Shown: in pieces, positions 26,793 through 34,723 of the stretch
Position numbering within the stretch: the first letter of the stretch is position 1
How the letters are laid out: each line of letters opens with the position of its first letter
DNA from: an uncultured Oscillospiraceae bacterium
GTDB lineage: Bacteria; Bacillota; Clostridia; Oscillospirales; Oscillospiraceae
Assembly: GCA_934660965.1 (NCBI GenBank)
Contig: CAKUIM010000015.1
Location: forward strand, 1 to 52,028
Length of the DNA: 52,028 nucleotides
Direction of reading: 5' to 3'
Notes under the pieces: generated by a model
What the model was told of the DNA's origin: nothing
The model's database searches: none
What the model saw: the letters and a program-made list of their open reading frames with translations, nothing else
Position numbers and translations under genes: made by a program

Positions 26793-27710
26793 ATGGAAAC
26801 AGCAGCGGAAAAAGGGCTGCGGCGCAGCTTTATCGCCTCGGACGGGGCGGAGATTTCGTATCTTGACATCGGGGAGGGCACGCCCCTTCTCTGGATTCAC
26901 GGCTGGGGCGGGGACGCCGCCCGGCAGCAGGACTTTCTGAGTGCGCTGAGCCGCTTCGGCTTCCGCGGCCTGTGCTTTGACCAGCGGGGCTGCGGGGAGT
27001 CGAAATCGGTGCAGGATCTTGGCATTCCCCGCTCCGCCCGGGACACGAAGGAGCTTCTGGAGCATTTGGGCATCGATGACGTGGTGATGCTGGGCTACTC
27101 CATGGGCGCGGCGGTGCTCTTTTCCTATGTGGAGCAGTTCGGCTCGGCCCATGTGTCCCGGTTTATTGTGGGAGACATGTCGCCCAAGCCCCTCAATGAT
27201 GAGAATTGGCGCCTGGGCATCTATCAGGGCTGGTATACCCCGGAGCAGATGGAGCGGGACCTCTACAATATGGAGCATAACTATCCGGCCTTTGCCGCCT
27301 TCTTTGCGGAGCAGACCATTTTCCCCCACACGCCCGATGAGGTGCGCACCTTTGCCGAAGGCCCGGAAATGCTGGAACAGGTCCGCAGCCGGGCGGGTAA
27401 AAGCGAACTGCTGGAATACTTTGTGGACGTGCCGGATCAGGCGCGCCGCCGGGTCAACCGCATTTACTGGGAGTCCTGCGACAGCCGGGATTTCCGGCCT
27501 GTTTTGGAGAAAATTGACGTGCCAACCGGCCTTTTCTTCGCCCGGCCCGGCTCCCTCTACGACCCCCGCACGGCGGAGTGGATGGCCGGGCGCATTCCCG
27601 ATGCCCACATCTATTTTTTTGACGGCTGTACCCACCTGGCAAGCGGCGAGAAGCCGTTGGAGTTTATGAAGGCCATCGTGGACTTCCTGGAAAAGACCGG
27701 CGGACGGTAA
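26793..27710 (+). CDS. Alpha/beta hydrolase
   Basis: A 305-residue cytoplasmic alpha/beta-fold hydrolase: LLWIHGWGGDA oxyanion region, GLCFDQRGCGES, nucleophile elbow GYSMGAAV, an acid region around VPTGLFFARPGSLYDP, and the C-terminal histidine in DGCTHLASGEKP. The general layout matches proline-iminopeptidase/ester-hydrolase type proteins, but no motif fixes the substrate. ATG 26793 has AGGAG eight bases upstream and follows the esterase lipoprotein by 29 bases, so the two are co-transcribed. A third hydrolase in the same region strengthens the ester-utilisation reading. Confidence 0.85.
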   Translation: METAAEKGLRRSFIASDGAEISYLDIGEGTPLLWIHGWGGDAARQQDFLSALSRFGFRGLCFDQRGCGESKSVQDLGIPRSARDTKELLEHLGIDDVVMLGYSMGAAVLFSYVEQFGSAHVSRFIVGDMSPKPLNDENWRLGIYQGWYTPEQMERDLYNMEHNYPAFAAFFAEQTIFPHTPDEVRTFAEGPEMLEQVRSRAGKSELLEYFVDVPDQARRRVNRIYWESCDSRDFRPVLEKIDVPTGLFFARPGSLYDPRTAEWMAGRIPDAHIYFFDGCTHLASGEKPLEFMKAIVDFLEKTGGR

Positions 27711-27720
27711 AAGAGAAAAG

Positions 27721-27754
27721 AGAGCGCCGCGGCACATGCCGCGGCGCTCTTTTC
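27721..27754. terminator. Bidirectional terminator between converging units
   Basis: Perfect 14-bp stem (27721-27734 with 27737-27750), T-run after it on the plus strand and A-rich before it, so it ends transcripts from both sides. Confidence 0.88.
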
Positions 27755-27772
27755 TGCGCTGAAAATCTGGGA

Positions 27773-28312
27773 TCAGCCCGCAATGATGGGCTGGAAATAG
27801 ACGGCGTTCAGGCCGGTGGAATCGGGCAGCAGGAGCAGGATGGTGGTATCGTCCTTCTCGGTGAAGAGCCCGGTGTAGGTGATGTTGGCGTCGGGGAACT
27901 CCAGGGTGACGGAGCCCTCGTCCACCACCTCATAGGTGCCTTCCAGATTGCCCTTGCCCTGGATCATGGTGACGGAGTCGTCCTCGTCGCTGAACACCAC
28001 CTCAAGAGTACCGTCGTACTTTTCAAGGGCCACGTTGAAGCCCGCCTCATCCAGCTGCACGCCCTTGACGTAGCCGCCGATGAAGGTCCAGCCGGAGCCG
28101 GGCAGATCCTCGGGGACAGGGGTGAAGTCCAGCAGGTCCAGGATGCTCTCGCCGGTGGGAGCTTCGGTCTGCTGCTGGGCCTGGCTGGGGGCCTCGGTCT
28201 GCTGCTGGCTGGGGGCCGGGGAGCTGCTGCCGCCGGAATCGCCGCCGCAGGCGGCAAGGGACAGGGCCATCAGGGCGGCAAGGCCGCCGGCAAGGATACG
28301 CTTGGTTTTCAT
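27773..28312 (-). CDS. Lipoprotein of unknown function
   Basis: A 179-residue secreted lipoprotein. The signal peptide ends SLAAC with the lipidated Cys22, then a Ser/Gln/Thr/Pro-rich linker with two QQQTEAPS/T repeats. A small beta-rich domain of about 120 residues follows (GWTFIGGYVKGVQLDEAG to the C-terminus). The domain reads like the DUF-type lipocalin-like modules of gut clostridia, but I cannot name the family. The ATG has AGGAGGAG upstream. It lies 48 bases after the C11 protease gene and is probably the last gene of that unit. Confidence 0.8.
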   Translation of the reverse strand: MKTKRILAGGLAALMALSLAACGGDSGGSSSPAPSQQQTEAPSQAQQQTEAPTGESILDLLDFTPVPEDLPGSGWTFIGGYVKGVQLDEAGFNVALEKYDGTLEVVFSDEDDSVTMIQGKGNLEGTYEVVDEGSVTLEFPDANITYTGLFTEKDDTTILLLLPDSTGLNAVYFQPIIAG

Positions 28313-28360
28313 AATTGACTCCTCCTAAAAATGATTAACATAATTATTGCGGCCATGGGG

Positions 28361-30358
28361 TCAGCCGGCAAAAACGCTGGTGATGATCTCGCCGTCGGCG
28401 CAGGTGAAGAAGACAAGATCGGAGTAGGCGTAGCCGCCCATGGCGTCCTGCATCTCGTAAACCATGGCGTACGTCCCGTCGGGCAGGGGTTGCTCATAGA
28501 AGGCGGTGCCGGCGGTGACGGTGAGGGTCTGGGCGGCGTAGGGGTCGAAGTCGTCGTCCTCCGAGGGGGAGGCCATGTACCAGATCGTGGTCAGCTCGTC
28601 GCCCTCCTCCAGCAGCCGCAGCTCCTTGTCGGCCATGCCGCTCTCATCGATGCCCTGCCGGGCGCCCAGGATGGACCAGGCCTCGTCGGTGAAGTCGTAG
28701 ACCACCTGGAGGTTATATTCCTCCCCATTGAGCAGCACGGGGACGGAGTAGAGGTTGTAGTCCTCACCCTCGAAGCTCAGCTCCATGTACACAAGATTGC
28801 CATCGATGCTGCCCCACACGCCCCGGAAGTTGTCGCAGAAGATGCCGTTGTCCCAGTCGGCAATCAGGTCGTTGTCGGTGCCCAGGAGCATCATCACGTC
28901 GCTTTCCTCGTCGATATAGTAGAGGGAGAAGCCGATGCCGGAGAGTACATTGGCGGCGTCGGGGCCCAGGGTGAGGACGGACACGCCGTCCTCGGTGACG
29001 TCAACGGGGGCGCCGTCCCAGCCTGTGGAGGAAAGGGACACCACCTCGGGCAGCTCGTCGATATCCAGATCCAGCTGGGCGAGGTACTCCATGCCGGAAT
29101 CGTCCAGGGTGCCGGTGAGCTCATAGGCGTAGAGGTACTTGAAGGCGGCGCCGGCGCCCACCCCGGCATAGCCCAGGAAGTCGTCCACATCGCCGTTGTA
29201 GGAGTAGTAGCAGGAAAGGCCGGTGGCCTGGGTGCGGTACTTGCCCTGCACCTGGTAGAGCACGCACTCATCCAGGGCGGAGAGAACATTCTGCGCGGCG
29301 GAGAGGGAGCCGGCGCACTGCCGGGCCAGATGGCCCAGGTCTACCATATTGGTGTAGCCCTGCTCCCGGGTGTTGCCGCCGTAGTTTTCGCTCCCGGCGG
29401 CGGCCCGGCCGAGCTGGGAGAAGAAGCCCGGGTCGGTGCAGGCGGCGGCCAGGGCCTGGGCGCCGAAGGCCTCATAGGCCTCGAAGAGGGGGCGGGCCAG
29501 GGTCAGGTCGGTGAGGGAGAGGGTGGTGTTGTCCTGGGTGCCCACCGCCTCGCAGCCGGCGTAGTAGGCGTCGCAGATCACCCGGCCGAGGGCCGCGCCG
29601 TCCATGGAGGGATCCTGGGCCAGCGCGCCCACCCACTGGGAGTAATACCAGCCGTTGGCGGGCTCCACCTCTTCGGAGGCCACCAGGTAGCGGGCCAGGT
29701 CGCAGAAGGTGTAGGCCACATCCACCGTGGCCATCAGGCAGGTGTCAAAGCCGATGAGCTCCAGGGGGGGCTCGTCGATGTCGGACGGCCAGACGCTGGT
29801 GAAGGCGGCGTACATCTCGTCCAGAGTCAGCGAGTCAAGGCCGTAGCGTTCGTCAAAGGCCGCGCCGGACACCGAGCCGCCGCCGTGGTTCCAGAACACC
29901 ACCGCGGTCTTTTCGGCGGGACAGGCGTCCCGGGCGAAGGCGAGGAAGTCGGCCAGGGTTTGGGCGTCGCCCATGCTGGCGGAGGGCTGCTCGTCGAGGA
30001 GGAAGAGGCCTTCGCTGTTATAGACCCAGCGCTGGAGCTTTTCGGCGTCTATTACCTCGTTGTGCCACTCGTTGGCGCCGCCGGTCTGGATGACCACGTT
30101 CACGTTTTCAGGCAGCTGCACCTCCATGAGCTCGGAGAGGTCCCCGGTGGCAAAGCCGCCGTTGCTCTCCAGATCGCTGCCGCACAGGTACCAGTAAATG
30201 GCCCAGCTCCCCTCGCCGGTTTCGGCAGGGGCGGTGCTCTGCGCCGGTGCGGACAGGGTGGGCGCGGGGGCCTTCGACTCCCCGGTGCCGCCGCCGCAGG
30301 CGGCAAGGGAGAGCAGCAGGGCCGCGGCGGCAAGCGCGGCGGTAAGCTTTCGTTTCAT
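28361..30358 (-). CDS. Clostripain-family (C11) cysteine protease lipoprotein
   Basis: A 665-residue lipoprotein: signal peptide with lipobox SLAAC (Cys21), a Pro/Ala/Ser tether to about residue 48, then the caspase-like C11 domain. The catalytic His158 lies in VVFWNHGGGS and Cys207 in LIGFDTCLMA, the two signature motifs of the family. About 350 C-terminal residues beyond the catalytic region are beta-rich and may be a binding domain. C11 proteases cut after Arg/Lys and often self-activate. I chose ATG 30358, because it begins a normal MKRKL signal peptide and has GGAGAAG upstream. It acts on the cell surface; the target is unknown. Confidence 0.9.
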   Translation of the reverse strand: MKRKLTAALAAAALLLSLAACGGGTGESKAPAPTLSAPAQSTAPAETGEGSWAIYWYLCGSDLESNGGFATGDLSELMEVQLPENVNVVIQTGGANEWHNEVIDAEKLQRWVYNSEGLFLLDEQPSASMGDAQTLADFLAFARDACPAEKTAVVFWNHGGGSVSGAAFDERYGLDSLTLDEMYAAFTSVWPSDIDEPPLELIGFDTCLMATVDVAYTFCDLARYLVASEEVEPANGWYYSQWVGALAQDPSMDGAALGRVICDAYYAGCEAVGTQDNTTLSLTDLTLARPLFEAYEAFGAQALAAACTDPGFFSQLGRAAAGSENYGGNTREQGYTNMVDLGHLARQCAGSLSAAQNVLSALDECVLYQVQGKYRTQATGLSCYYSYNGDVDDFLGYAGVGAGAAFKYLYAYELTGTLDDSGMEYLAQLDLDIDELPEVVSLSSTGWDGAPVDVTEDGVSVLTLGPDAANVLSGIGFSLYYIDEESDVMMLLGTDNDLIADWDNGIFCDNFRGVWGSIDGNLVYMELSFEGEDYNLYSVPVLLNGEEYNLQVVYDFTDEAWSILGARQGIDESGMADKELRLLEEGDELTTIWYMASPSEDDDFDPYAAQTLTVTAGTAFYEQPLPDGTYAMVYEMQDAMGGYAYSDLVFFTCADGEIITSVFAG

Positions 30359-30380
30359 TTCTTCTCCATCCCTTCTCAAA

Positions 30381-31364
30381 TCAAATGCCCATAAGCTGGC
30401 GCTTCTTGGCGGTGAACTCCTCTTCGGAGATCACGCCGGCATCCAGCAGGGCCTTGTATTTCTGGATCTGGGCGATGGCGTCGTCGCCGGTGGTGGCCTG
30501 GGCAGCCTGGACACCCTGGCCGGGGGCGGCAGCCCCCGCGCCGGCGCGGATGGCCGGGGCGCTGGGGTTGAGAAGCGTCATCAGGCCGCAGGCGATGGAA
30601 TAGAGGGCGTCAGTGCGCTCCTGGTAGCGGGCGAGGTAGTCCTGGACGCTGGGGCGGTCGCGGTCGAACTCCGGGCCGCTGATCTCTTCGGCGAAGGTGT
30701 GCCAGTAGGGGTGGTCCAGCTGGATCTCAAGGGCGAAGCGGCGCACCGGGGGCTGCATGTCGAAGTGTGGTTCGGGGATGTAGCGCCGGGGCGGAGGGGG
30801 CGGGGGATCGTTGCGGCCACCGCCGCGGCGCTCGTCCATCCGGCGGGCGCGCTCCTCCTCCATACGCTCCATGCGCTCCATGTGCTCGTACTCCTGCCGG
30901 TCGAGCAGGAAGCGGTCGATGTGGGGCTGGAACTGGGCGGCCCGGTCGGCCACGTCGGTATCGTAGCAGCGCAGGGCCTCCGCCGTGCCCTCAAAGAGGG
31001 GGGCGTTGTCCTCGGTAATGAGAAAGCTTTTCAGGCAGGTGCGATCGAACGCCAGGGCCTCGTCCCGGGGGGCGAAGCGGAACAGGCCGTGCTGGATGTC
31101 CAGGAAGATGTCCTTGGGCAAAAAGCTCCAGTTGAAGCGGTCGGTCTCCTGGAAGGCGGCGCGCAGGGGCTCGTTTGCGTCGTAAAATTCAATGTAGCGG
31201 CGGAATTCCTCCAGCGACATGGCGTTGACGGCGCCGTCGGGCAGGTCGATCTTGCGGTCGCACTCCTTGCAGATGGGCATGTCTTCGATCTTGGTGGCCA
31301 GCAGGCGGGGCGTTGCGCCGCCACAGATGGGGCAGGGCTTTTTTTGGTTGCTGAAAAGTCCCAT
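30381..31364 (-). CDS. Zinc-ribbon (DUF4428-like) and SHOCT-domain protein
   Basis: A 327-residue cytoplasmic protein. The N-terminus MGLFSNQKKPCPICGG...CKEC forms a zinc ribbon like that of DUF4428 proteins. The middle (about 60-150) is mixed alpha/beta. A charged helix with repeated MERMERMEEERARR and a run of prolines follow. The last 35 residues (DAIAQIQKYKALLDAGVISEEEFTAKKRQLMGI) are a SHOCT domain, a short helix pair often found at protein ends. ATG 31364 has GGGAGGAT upstream; the frame is open further upstream without conserved sequence. The function is unknown. It sits 22 bases before the C11 protease gene. Confidence 0.8.
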   Translation of the reverse strand: MGLFSNQKKPCPICGGATPRLLATKIEDMPICKECDRKIDLPDGAVNAMSLEEFRRYIEFYDANEPLRAAFQETDRFNWSFLPKDIFLDIQHGLFRFAPRDEALAFDRTCLKSFLITEDNAPLFEGTAEALRCYDTDVADRAAQFQPHIDRFLLDRQEYEHMERMERMEEERARRMDERRGGGRNDPPPPPPRRYIPEPHFDMQPPVRRFALEIQLDHPYWHTFAEEISGPEFDRDRPSVQDYLARYQERTDALYSIACGLMTLLNPSAPAIRAGAGAAAPGQGVQAAQATTGDDAIAQIQKYKALLDAGVISEEEFTAKKRQLMGI

Positions 31365-31422
31365 ATCAGGATCCTCCCTCAAAATTGATATGAATACGGT
31401 GTCAGGCGGTGCGGGAAAGCCG

Positions 31423-31725
31423 TCAGAGCTTGACCGGCTGGAAGCCCAGCAGCTGCCCGGGCAGGTAGAGCCACGGTTTGTGGAGCGCTGCGTTATAGTG
31501 GGTGACGGCCTGGGTATAGATGCTCTCGCTGCGCCGGAGTACCGCCGCGGCATCCTCCCCCCGTTCTCCGTCGGCCAGCTTCCTGCGGCAGGCGGCCAGC
31601 TGCGCCGCAGCGCAGGTGACCGTACTCTTCAGCCCGTCCAGGACGCGGCGGGCCTCTCGGAACCAGAGGAAAAGAGCGGCCGCCGTGCTCCCGGCGGCGA
31701 CCAGCCAGGGAATCCATGCATTCAT
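31423..31725 (-). CDS. Small LemA-like membrane protein
   Basis: A 100-residue protein: one N-terminal membrane helix (WIPWLVAAGSTAAALFLWF), then a helical region ending SIYTQAVTHYNAALHKPWLYLPGQLLGFQP. This tail resembles the C-terminal Y-N-x-x-x-x-x-P-x-x-x-x-x-x-x-G-F pattern of LemA proteins, though the whole is about half the usual LemA length. Either ATG 31725 or ATG 31764 could start it; neither has a strong ribosome site, and I prefer the shorter. It may be the first gene of the minus-strand lipoprotein unit. It is divergent from the LytTR regulator. Confidence 0.6.
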   Translation of the reverse strand: MNAWIPWLVAAGSTAAALFLWFREARRVLDGLKSTVTCAAAQLAACRRKLADGERGEDAAAVLRRSESIYTQAVTHYNAALHKPWLYLPGQLLGFQPVKL

Positions 31726-31846
31726 CGGTTTTCCGGGCGCCCCCTTCCACAAAATATTTTGCATCCCGGGGCCAATATAACAGCTTTTCTCTGCTGCGGC
31801 GGCGCAGGGGCATGAAATGTATAAAATTTCGCCCCGAAATGCACCT

Positions 31847-31876
31847 TTGCACTGGAAAGCACGGGCCGGGTATGTT
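31847..31876 (+). promoter_or_regulatory. Candidate promoter of the LytTR/GHKL genes
   Basis: TTGCAC, 18-base spacer, TATGTT (followed by AAAAT). Weak -10 box but well placed, 50 bases before the start. Confidence 0.4.
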
Positions 31877-31925
31877 AAAATCAGGAAAACCGGGCCGCGG
31901 CGCCCGGAGCGGGAGGTGAGGCAGC

Positions 31926-32645
31926 GTGTACATTGCAGTGTGCGAGGACCAGACGCCGGAGAGGGAGGCCCTTGTGGCCCTGCTGGAGGACTGGCAGGAG
32001 GACCGCCGGGCGTCGGTGCATTTCCGGGCCTTCGGCAGCGCAGGCGAGCTGCTGGACGCGGCGCGGCACGAGCGCTTTACCTTATATCTGCTCGACGTGA
32101 TGATGCCCGGCCTCAACGGCATGGCCGCCGCCCGGGAAATCCGGTGCTTTGACGACGCGGCCGACATCGTCTTTCTCACCTCGTCCCCCAGCTTTGCCTA
32201 CGAAAGCTACAGCGTCCGGGCGCTGGAGTATCTGCTCAAGCCCGTGGGGGCAAAGCTGCTCTACCCGGTGCTGGACCGGCTCTACCTGCGGGAGCAGCGG
32301 CCCCAGGACGGCCTGACCATCAAGGCGGGCCCTACGCTGGTGCGCGTGCCCTTTGCAAGCCTTTCCTATGTGGAGGTCAACGGCAAGCACCTCTACTTCA
32401 ACCTTTCGGACGGCCAGGTGCGGGAGATCGCCGGGGCCCTCAAGGACTATGAGGCGGCGCTGCTTTCCCGGGAGGAATTTGTGCGCATCCACCGCTCCTA
32501 CATTGTCAACATGCTCCAGATCGAAGAGCTCTCCCCTGCCGGGGTGCGCACCTTCTCGGGGAAGCTGCTGCCGGTGTCCCGGCTTTTGTACCCCCAGCTG
32601 CAGCAGGAATATATGAAGCTGCTCTTCGCGCAGCGGGAGGAGTAG
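31926..32645 (+). CDS. LytTR-family response regulator
   Basis: A 239-residue transcription factor. The receiver domain (about 1-120) has the acidic pair in VCEDQ, the phospho-acceptor Asp57 in LYLLDVMMPG, and the conserved Lys in YLLKPV. A LytTR DNA-binding domain (about 130-232) follows, with YVEVNGKHLYF and VRIHRSYIVNM typical of the class. The start is GTG 31926 with GGGAGGTG ten bases before it. It is paired with the GHKL kinase four bases downstream. LytTR/GHKL pairs often respond to peptides, but no agrB/agrD-like genes are near. Confidence 0.93.
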   Translation: MYIAVCEDQTPEREALVALLEDWQEDRRASVHFRAFGSAGELLDAARHERFTLYLLDVMMPGLNGMAAAREIRCFDDAADIVFLTSSPSFAYESYSVRALEYLLKPVGAKLLYPVLDRLYLREQRPQDGLTIKAGPTLVRVPFASLSYVEVNGKHLYFNLSDGQVREIAGALKDYEAALLSREEFVRIHRSYIVNMLQIEELSPAGVRTFSGKLLPVSRLLYPQLQQEYMKLLFAQREE

Positions 32646-32649
32646 AGCC

Positions 32650-33960
32650 ATGACGGCGTGGAAGGTCTTGGGAATTTTCAACTACGGCCTGGTGCTCGTT
32701 TACGGCCTTTTCCTGTCGGTGGGCATTGCCGGCGGCTGCCAGACCCGGCGGCAAAAGCGCATTGTGGCGGCAGTGGGGCCGGTATTTTTGCTGGTCCAGA
32801 GCGTGTGCTGGCTGCTCTTCGGGGTGGCCGTCGCCCGGCAGATCTACCCCCTCATCGTCCACCTGCCCCTGACGCTGATGCTTATCCTGGTGCTGAAAAA
32901 GCCGGTGGGTGAGGCCATCGTGTGTACCTGCACCGCCTACCTGTGCTGCCAGCTGCCCCGGTGGGTGAATATTTTTCTTGCCGGGGTGTCCGGCTCAACG
33001 CTGCTGGGAGAGATCGGCTACACCATTGTCATCGTACCCATCTACCTGCTGCTGCGGCGGTACTTCGTGGGCGCCGCCCACGACGCCATGACCTGCTCGC
33101 CCTCGGCCCTGGTGCTCTTCGGGAGCCTGCCGGTGGCCTATTATCTCTTCGACTATGCCACCACCATCTACTCCGACATCCTCTATACCGGGGCCTACGC
33201 CCTGGCGGAGTTTCTGCCCACTGCCCTGATTGTATTCTATGTGGCCTTCCTCACCGCCTACCATGTCCAGACCCAGAACCGCACCCAGGCGGAGATGCAG
33301 CGCTCCATGCTGGAGTCGGAGCTCAGGCAGTCCCAGCTGGAGATCGACGCCCTGCACCGCACCGAGAGCCAGACGGCGGTCTATCAGCACGATATGCGCC
33401 ACCATATGAATATGATTGAGGGGCTGCTCAATGCCGGGGAGAGCCGCCAGGCGGCGGAGTATGTGGCCCGGGTGCAGAGCGACATTGCCGCCATCACCCC
33501 CCGCCGCTTCTGCGAGAACGAGCTTGTGAACCTGCTGTGCTCCGCCTTCCTTGACAAAGCCCAGCGCAGCGGCGTGGAGCTCACGGTGGACGCCCGGCTT
33601 CCCCGGGAGCTGCCCGTTTCCGACACCGAGCTGTGCTCCATCCTCTCCAACGGCCTTGAAAACGCCGTGCGTGCCGCCGCTGCCTCCGGGGTGGCAGAGC
33701 CCTGGGCAGAGCTGTACTGCGGCGTCAAGCTCAATAAGCTGCTCATCGAAATCAAAAACCCCTATGCCGGAACGGTGACGCTGCGCGACGGCGTGCCGGT
33801 GTCCGGCCGGGAGGGCCACGGCTTCGGCTGCCGCAGCATCAGCGCCATTGCCCGCAGCCACGGCGGACTGTGCGTGTTCCAGGGGTCGGACGGGCTGTTC
33901 TGCATGCAGGTCATCCTGCCCGTGAAGGGTGAGGGGGCCCGGCCGCGCCGGGAGGCGTAA
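32650..33960 (+). CDS. GHKL sensor histidine kinase (AgrC type)
   Basis: A 436-residue kinase. Six hydrophobic segments in residues 1-205 form the sensor. A coiled linker (EMQRSMLESELRQSQLEIDAL) leads to the phosphorylation site His247 in VYQHDMRHHMNM, and a GHKL ATPase domain with N-box SNGLENAVRAA and G-box GHGFG completes it. This is the architecture of peptide-sensing kinases of the AgrC/CitA-like HPK10 group. The start at 32650 follows the regulator stop by four bases with GGGAGGAG in front. Co-transcribed with the regulator and ended by a strong hairpin. Confidence 0.92.
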   Translation: MTAWKVLGIFNYGLVLVYGLFLSVGIAGGCQTRRQKRIVAAVGPVFLLVQSVCWLLFGVAVARQIYPLIVHLPLTLMLILVLKKPVGEAIVCTCTAYLCCQLPRWVNIFLAGVSGSTLLGEIGYTIVIVPIYLLLRRYFVGAAHDAMTCSPSALVLFGSLPVAYYLFDYATTIYSDILYTGAYALAEFLPTALIVFYVAFLTAYHVQTQNRTQAEMQRSMLESELRQSQLEIDALHRTESQTAVYQHDMRHHMNMIEGLLNAGESRQAAEYVARVQSDIAAITPRRFCENELVNLLCSAFLDKAQRSGVELTVDARLPRELPVSDTELCSILSNGLENAVRAAAASGVAEPWAELYCGVKLNKLLIEIKNPYAGTVTLRDGVPVSGREGHGFGCRSISAIARSHGGLCVFQGSDGLFCMQVILPVKGEGARPRREA

Positions 33961-33974
33961 GGCGTAAAAGGACA

Positions 33975-34012
33975 AAACGGCCGCCGCTTTCCAAAGCGGC
34001 GGCCGTTTGCTG
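33975..34012 (+). terminator. Terminator after the histidine kinase gene
   Basis: Perfect inverted repeat (33975-33990 with 33993-34008) closing on TTCCAA, with AAA before and TTT at the end of the stem. It has no long T-run beyond the stem. Confidence 0.72.
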
Positions 34013-34025
34013 CTGCTGCGCAAAA

Positions 34026-34131
34026 GCCCCCCTCTGATGGGGAGCGTTGGGAGGACGCGCCTTTAGGCTCCCTCTGACGAGGGCAGCGAAGCGGCGGCGC
34101 GGGAGGAAAGGGCTGTTGCCGCGGCTCCTTT
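34026..34131. repeat. Degenerate copies of the repeat family
   Basis: Short fragments CCCCCTCTGATGGGGAGC near 34027 and GGCTCCCTCTGACGAGGG at 34066-34083 resemble the end of the adjacent 131-bp element. A further fragment (CCCTCGTCAGAGGGAGCC near 34286-34303) lies on its other side, so the intact element may have inserted within, or arisen beside, older copies. Confidence 0.55.
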
Positions 34132-34262
34132 GGCTCCCTCTGACGAGGGAGCTGTCAGCCGCAAGGCTGACTGAGGGAGAGAGCCCTTAGACGTCAGTGC
34201 TGTATTGTCTCTCCCTCCGTCAAAACCTTCGGTTTTGCCACCTCCCTCGTCAGAGGGAGGCT
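34132..34262. repeat. 131-bp palindromic repeat, copy 1
   Basis: Begins GGCTCCCTCTGACGAGGGAG and ends with its inverse, CTCCCTCGTCAGAGGGAG. Two inner hairpins are present: GTCAGCC-GCAA-GGCTGAC and the AAAACC-TTCG-GGTTTT region. The same length and layout occur at 43170-43300, with changes mainly in the loops. No protein is encoded. It looks like a non-autonomous mobile or REP-type element. Confidence 0.8.
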
Positions 34263-34333
34263 TTTATTTCTGCGCACCAACGGTCCCCTCGTCAGAGGGA
34301 GCCAAGGGACAGGGCCGGCGGAGGCAGCAAAAA

Positions 34334-34462
34334 GACGAGGCTCGAACTCGCTCCCAGGTTCCCGCGAACCGCCTGTGTTGGGAGGCGCTCCGCGGGAAGC
34401 CCTGGGCCCCTCCAAATTTTAGGCGCTGTGCGCCGGTGGAGGCAGCGAGTCCGAGCCCTGTA
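34334..34462. repeat. Inverted-repeat element carrying a tRNA-Gly T-arm copy
   Basis: GACGAGGCTCGAACTCGCT (34334-34352) is identical to bases 34645-34663 of the neighbouring tRNA-Gly gene, its T-arm region. An imperfect inverse, AGCGAGTCCGAGCCCTGTA, closes the element at 34444-34462. Nested inside are further pairs, such as TTCCCGCG with CGCGGGAA and GGCGCTC/GGAGGCG-like arms. On the minus strand it would fold into one long branched hairpin ending in TTTTT. The rest of the spacer to 34595 holds two smaller palindromes, including GGCGGAA-N5-TTCCGCC near 34558. Confidence 0.6.
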
Positions 34463-34595
34463 CAGATCTATTTCAGAAACAAAAACGCCATAAAATGCGG
34501 AAAATAATCGCGCCGGGTGGCGCGCCAATTCGCAGCGCAAGCGGAGAATTGCCATAGGCGGAATTTATTTCCGCCGTTAAATGGACAGGATTCCA

Positions 34596-34634
34596 AAAAG
34601 AAAAGCATCTGCTAAAAGCAGATGCTTTTCTTTT
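34596..34634 (-). terminator. Terminator of tRNA-Gly
   Basis: Perfect long inverted repeat (AAAAAGAAAAGCATCTGC with its inverse) around a 5-base loop, ending in T-rich sequence on the minus strand. Confidence 0.9.
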
Positions 34635-34710
34635 TGGAGCGAGTGACGAGGCTCGAACTCGCTACCTCCACCTTGGCAAGGTGGCGCTCTACCAGATGAG
34701 CTACACTCGC
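34635..34710 (-). tRNA. tRNA-Gly, anticodon GCC
   Basis: A complete 76-base cloverleaf on the minus strand: acceptor GCGAGTG/CACTCGC, anticodon stem CCACC/GGTGG with loop TTGCCAA (anticodon GCC), T arm GCGAG-TTCGAGC-CTCGT, and encoded CCA. It has its own promoter and terminator. Confidence 0.97.
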
Positions 34711-34723
34711 AGGAACAAAAAGG

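Noticed and set aside
28331..30394. Open frame of about 690 codons on the plus strand opposite the C11 protease
   Set aside because: Val/Gly/His-rich shadow; the minus strand has the signal peptide, lipobox and catalytic His/Cys.
31926..33960. Complete Agr-type quorum-sensing locus
   Set aside because: No AgrB-like protease or AgrD-like peptide gene was found on either strand nearby.
34026..34305. CRISPR array from the clustered GAGGGAG-type repeats
   Set aside because: Spacing is irregular, units are inverted and nested, there are no spacers of constant length and no cas genes.
34334..34462. Functional second tRNA
   Set aside because: Only the T-arm matches; acceptor stem, D-arm, anticodon arm and CCA end are absent.
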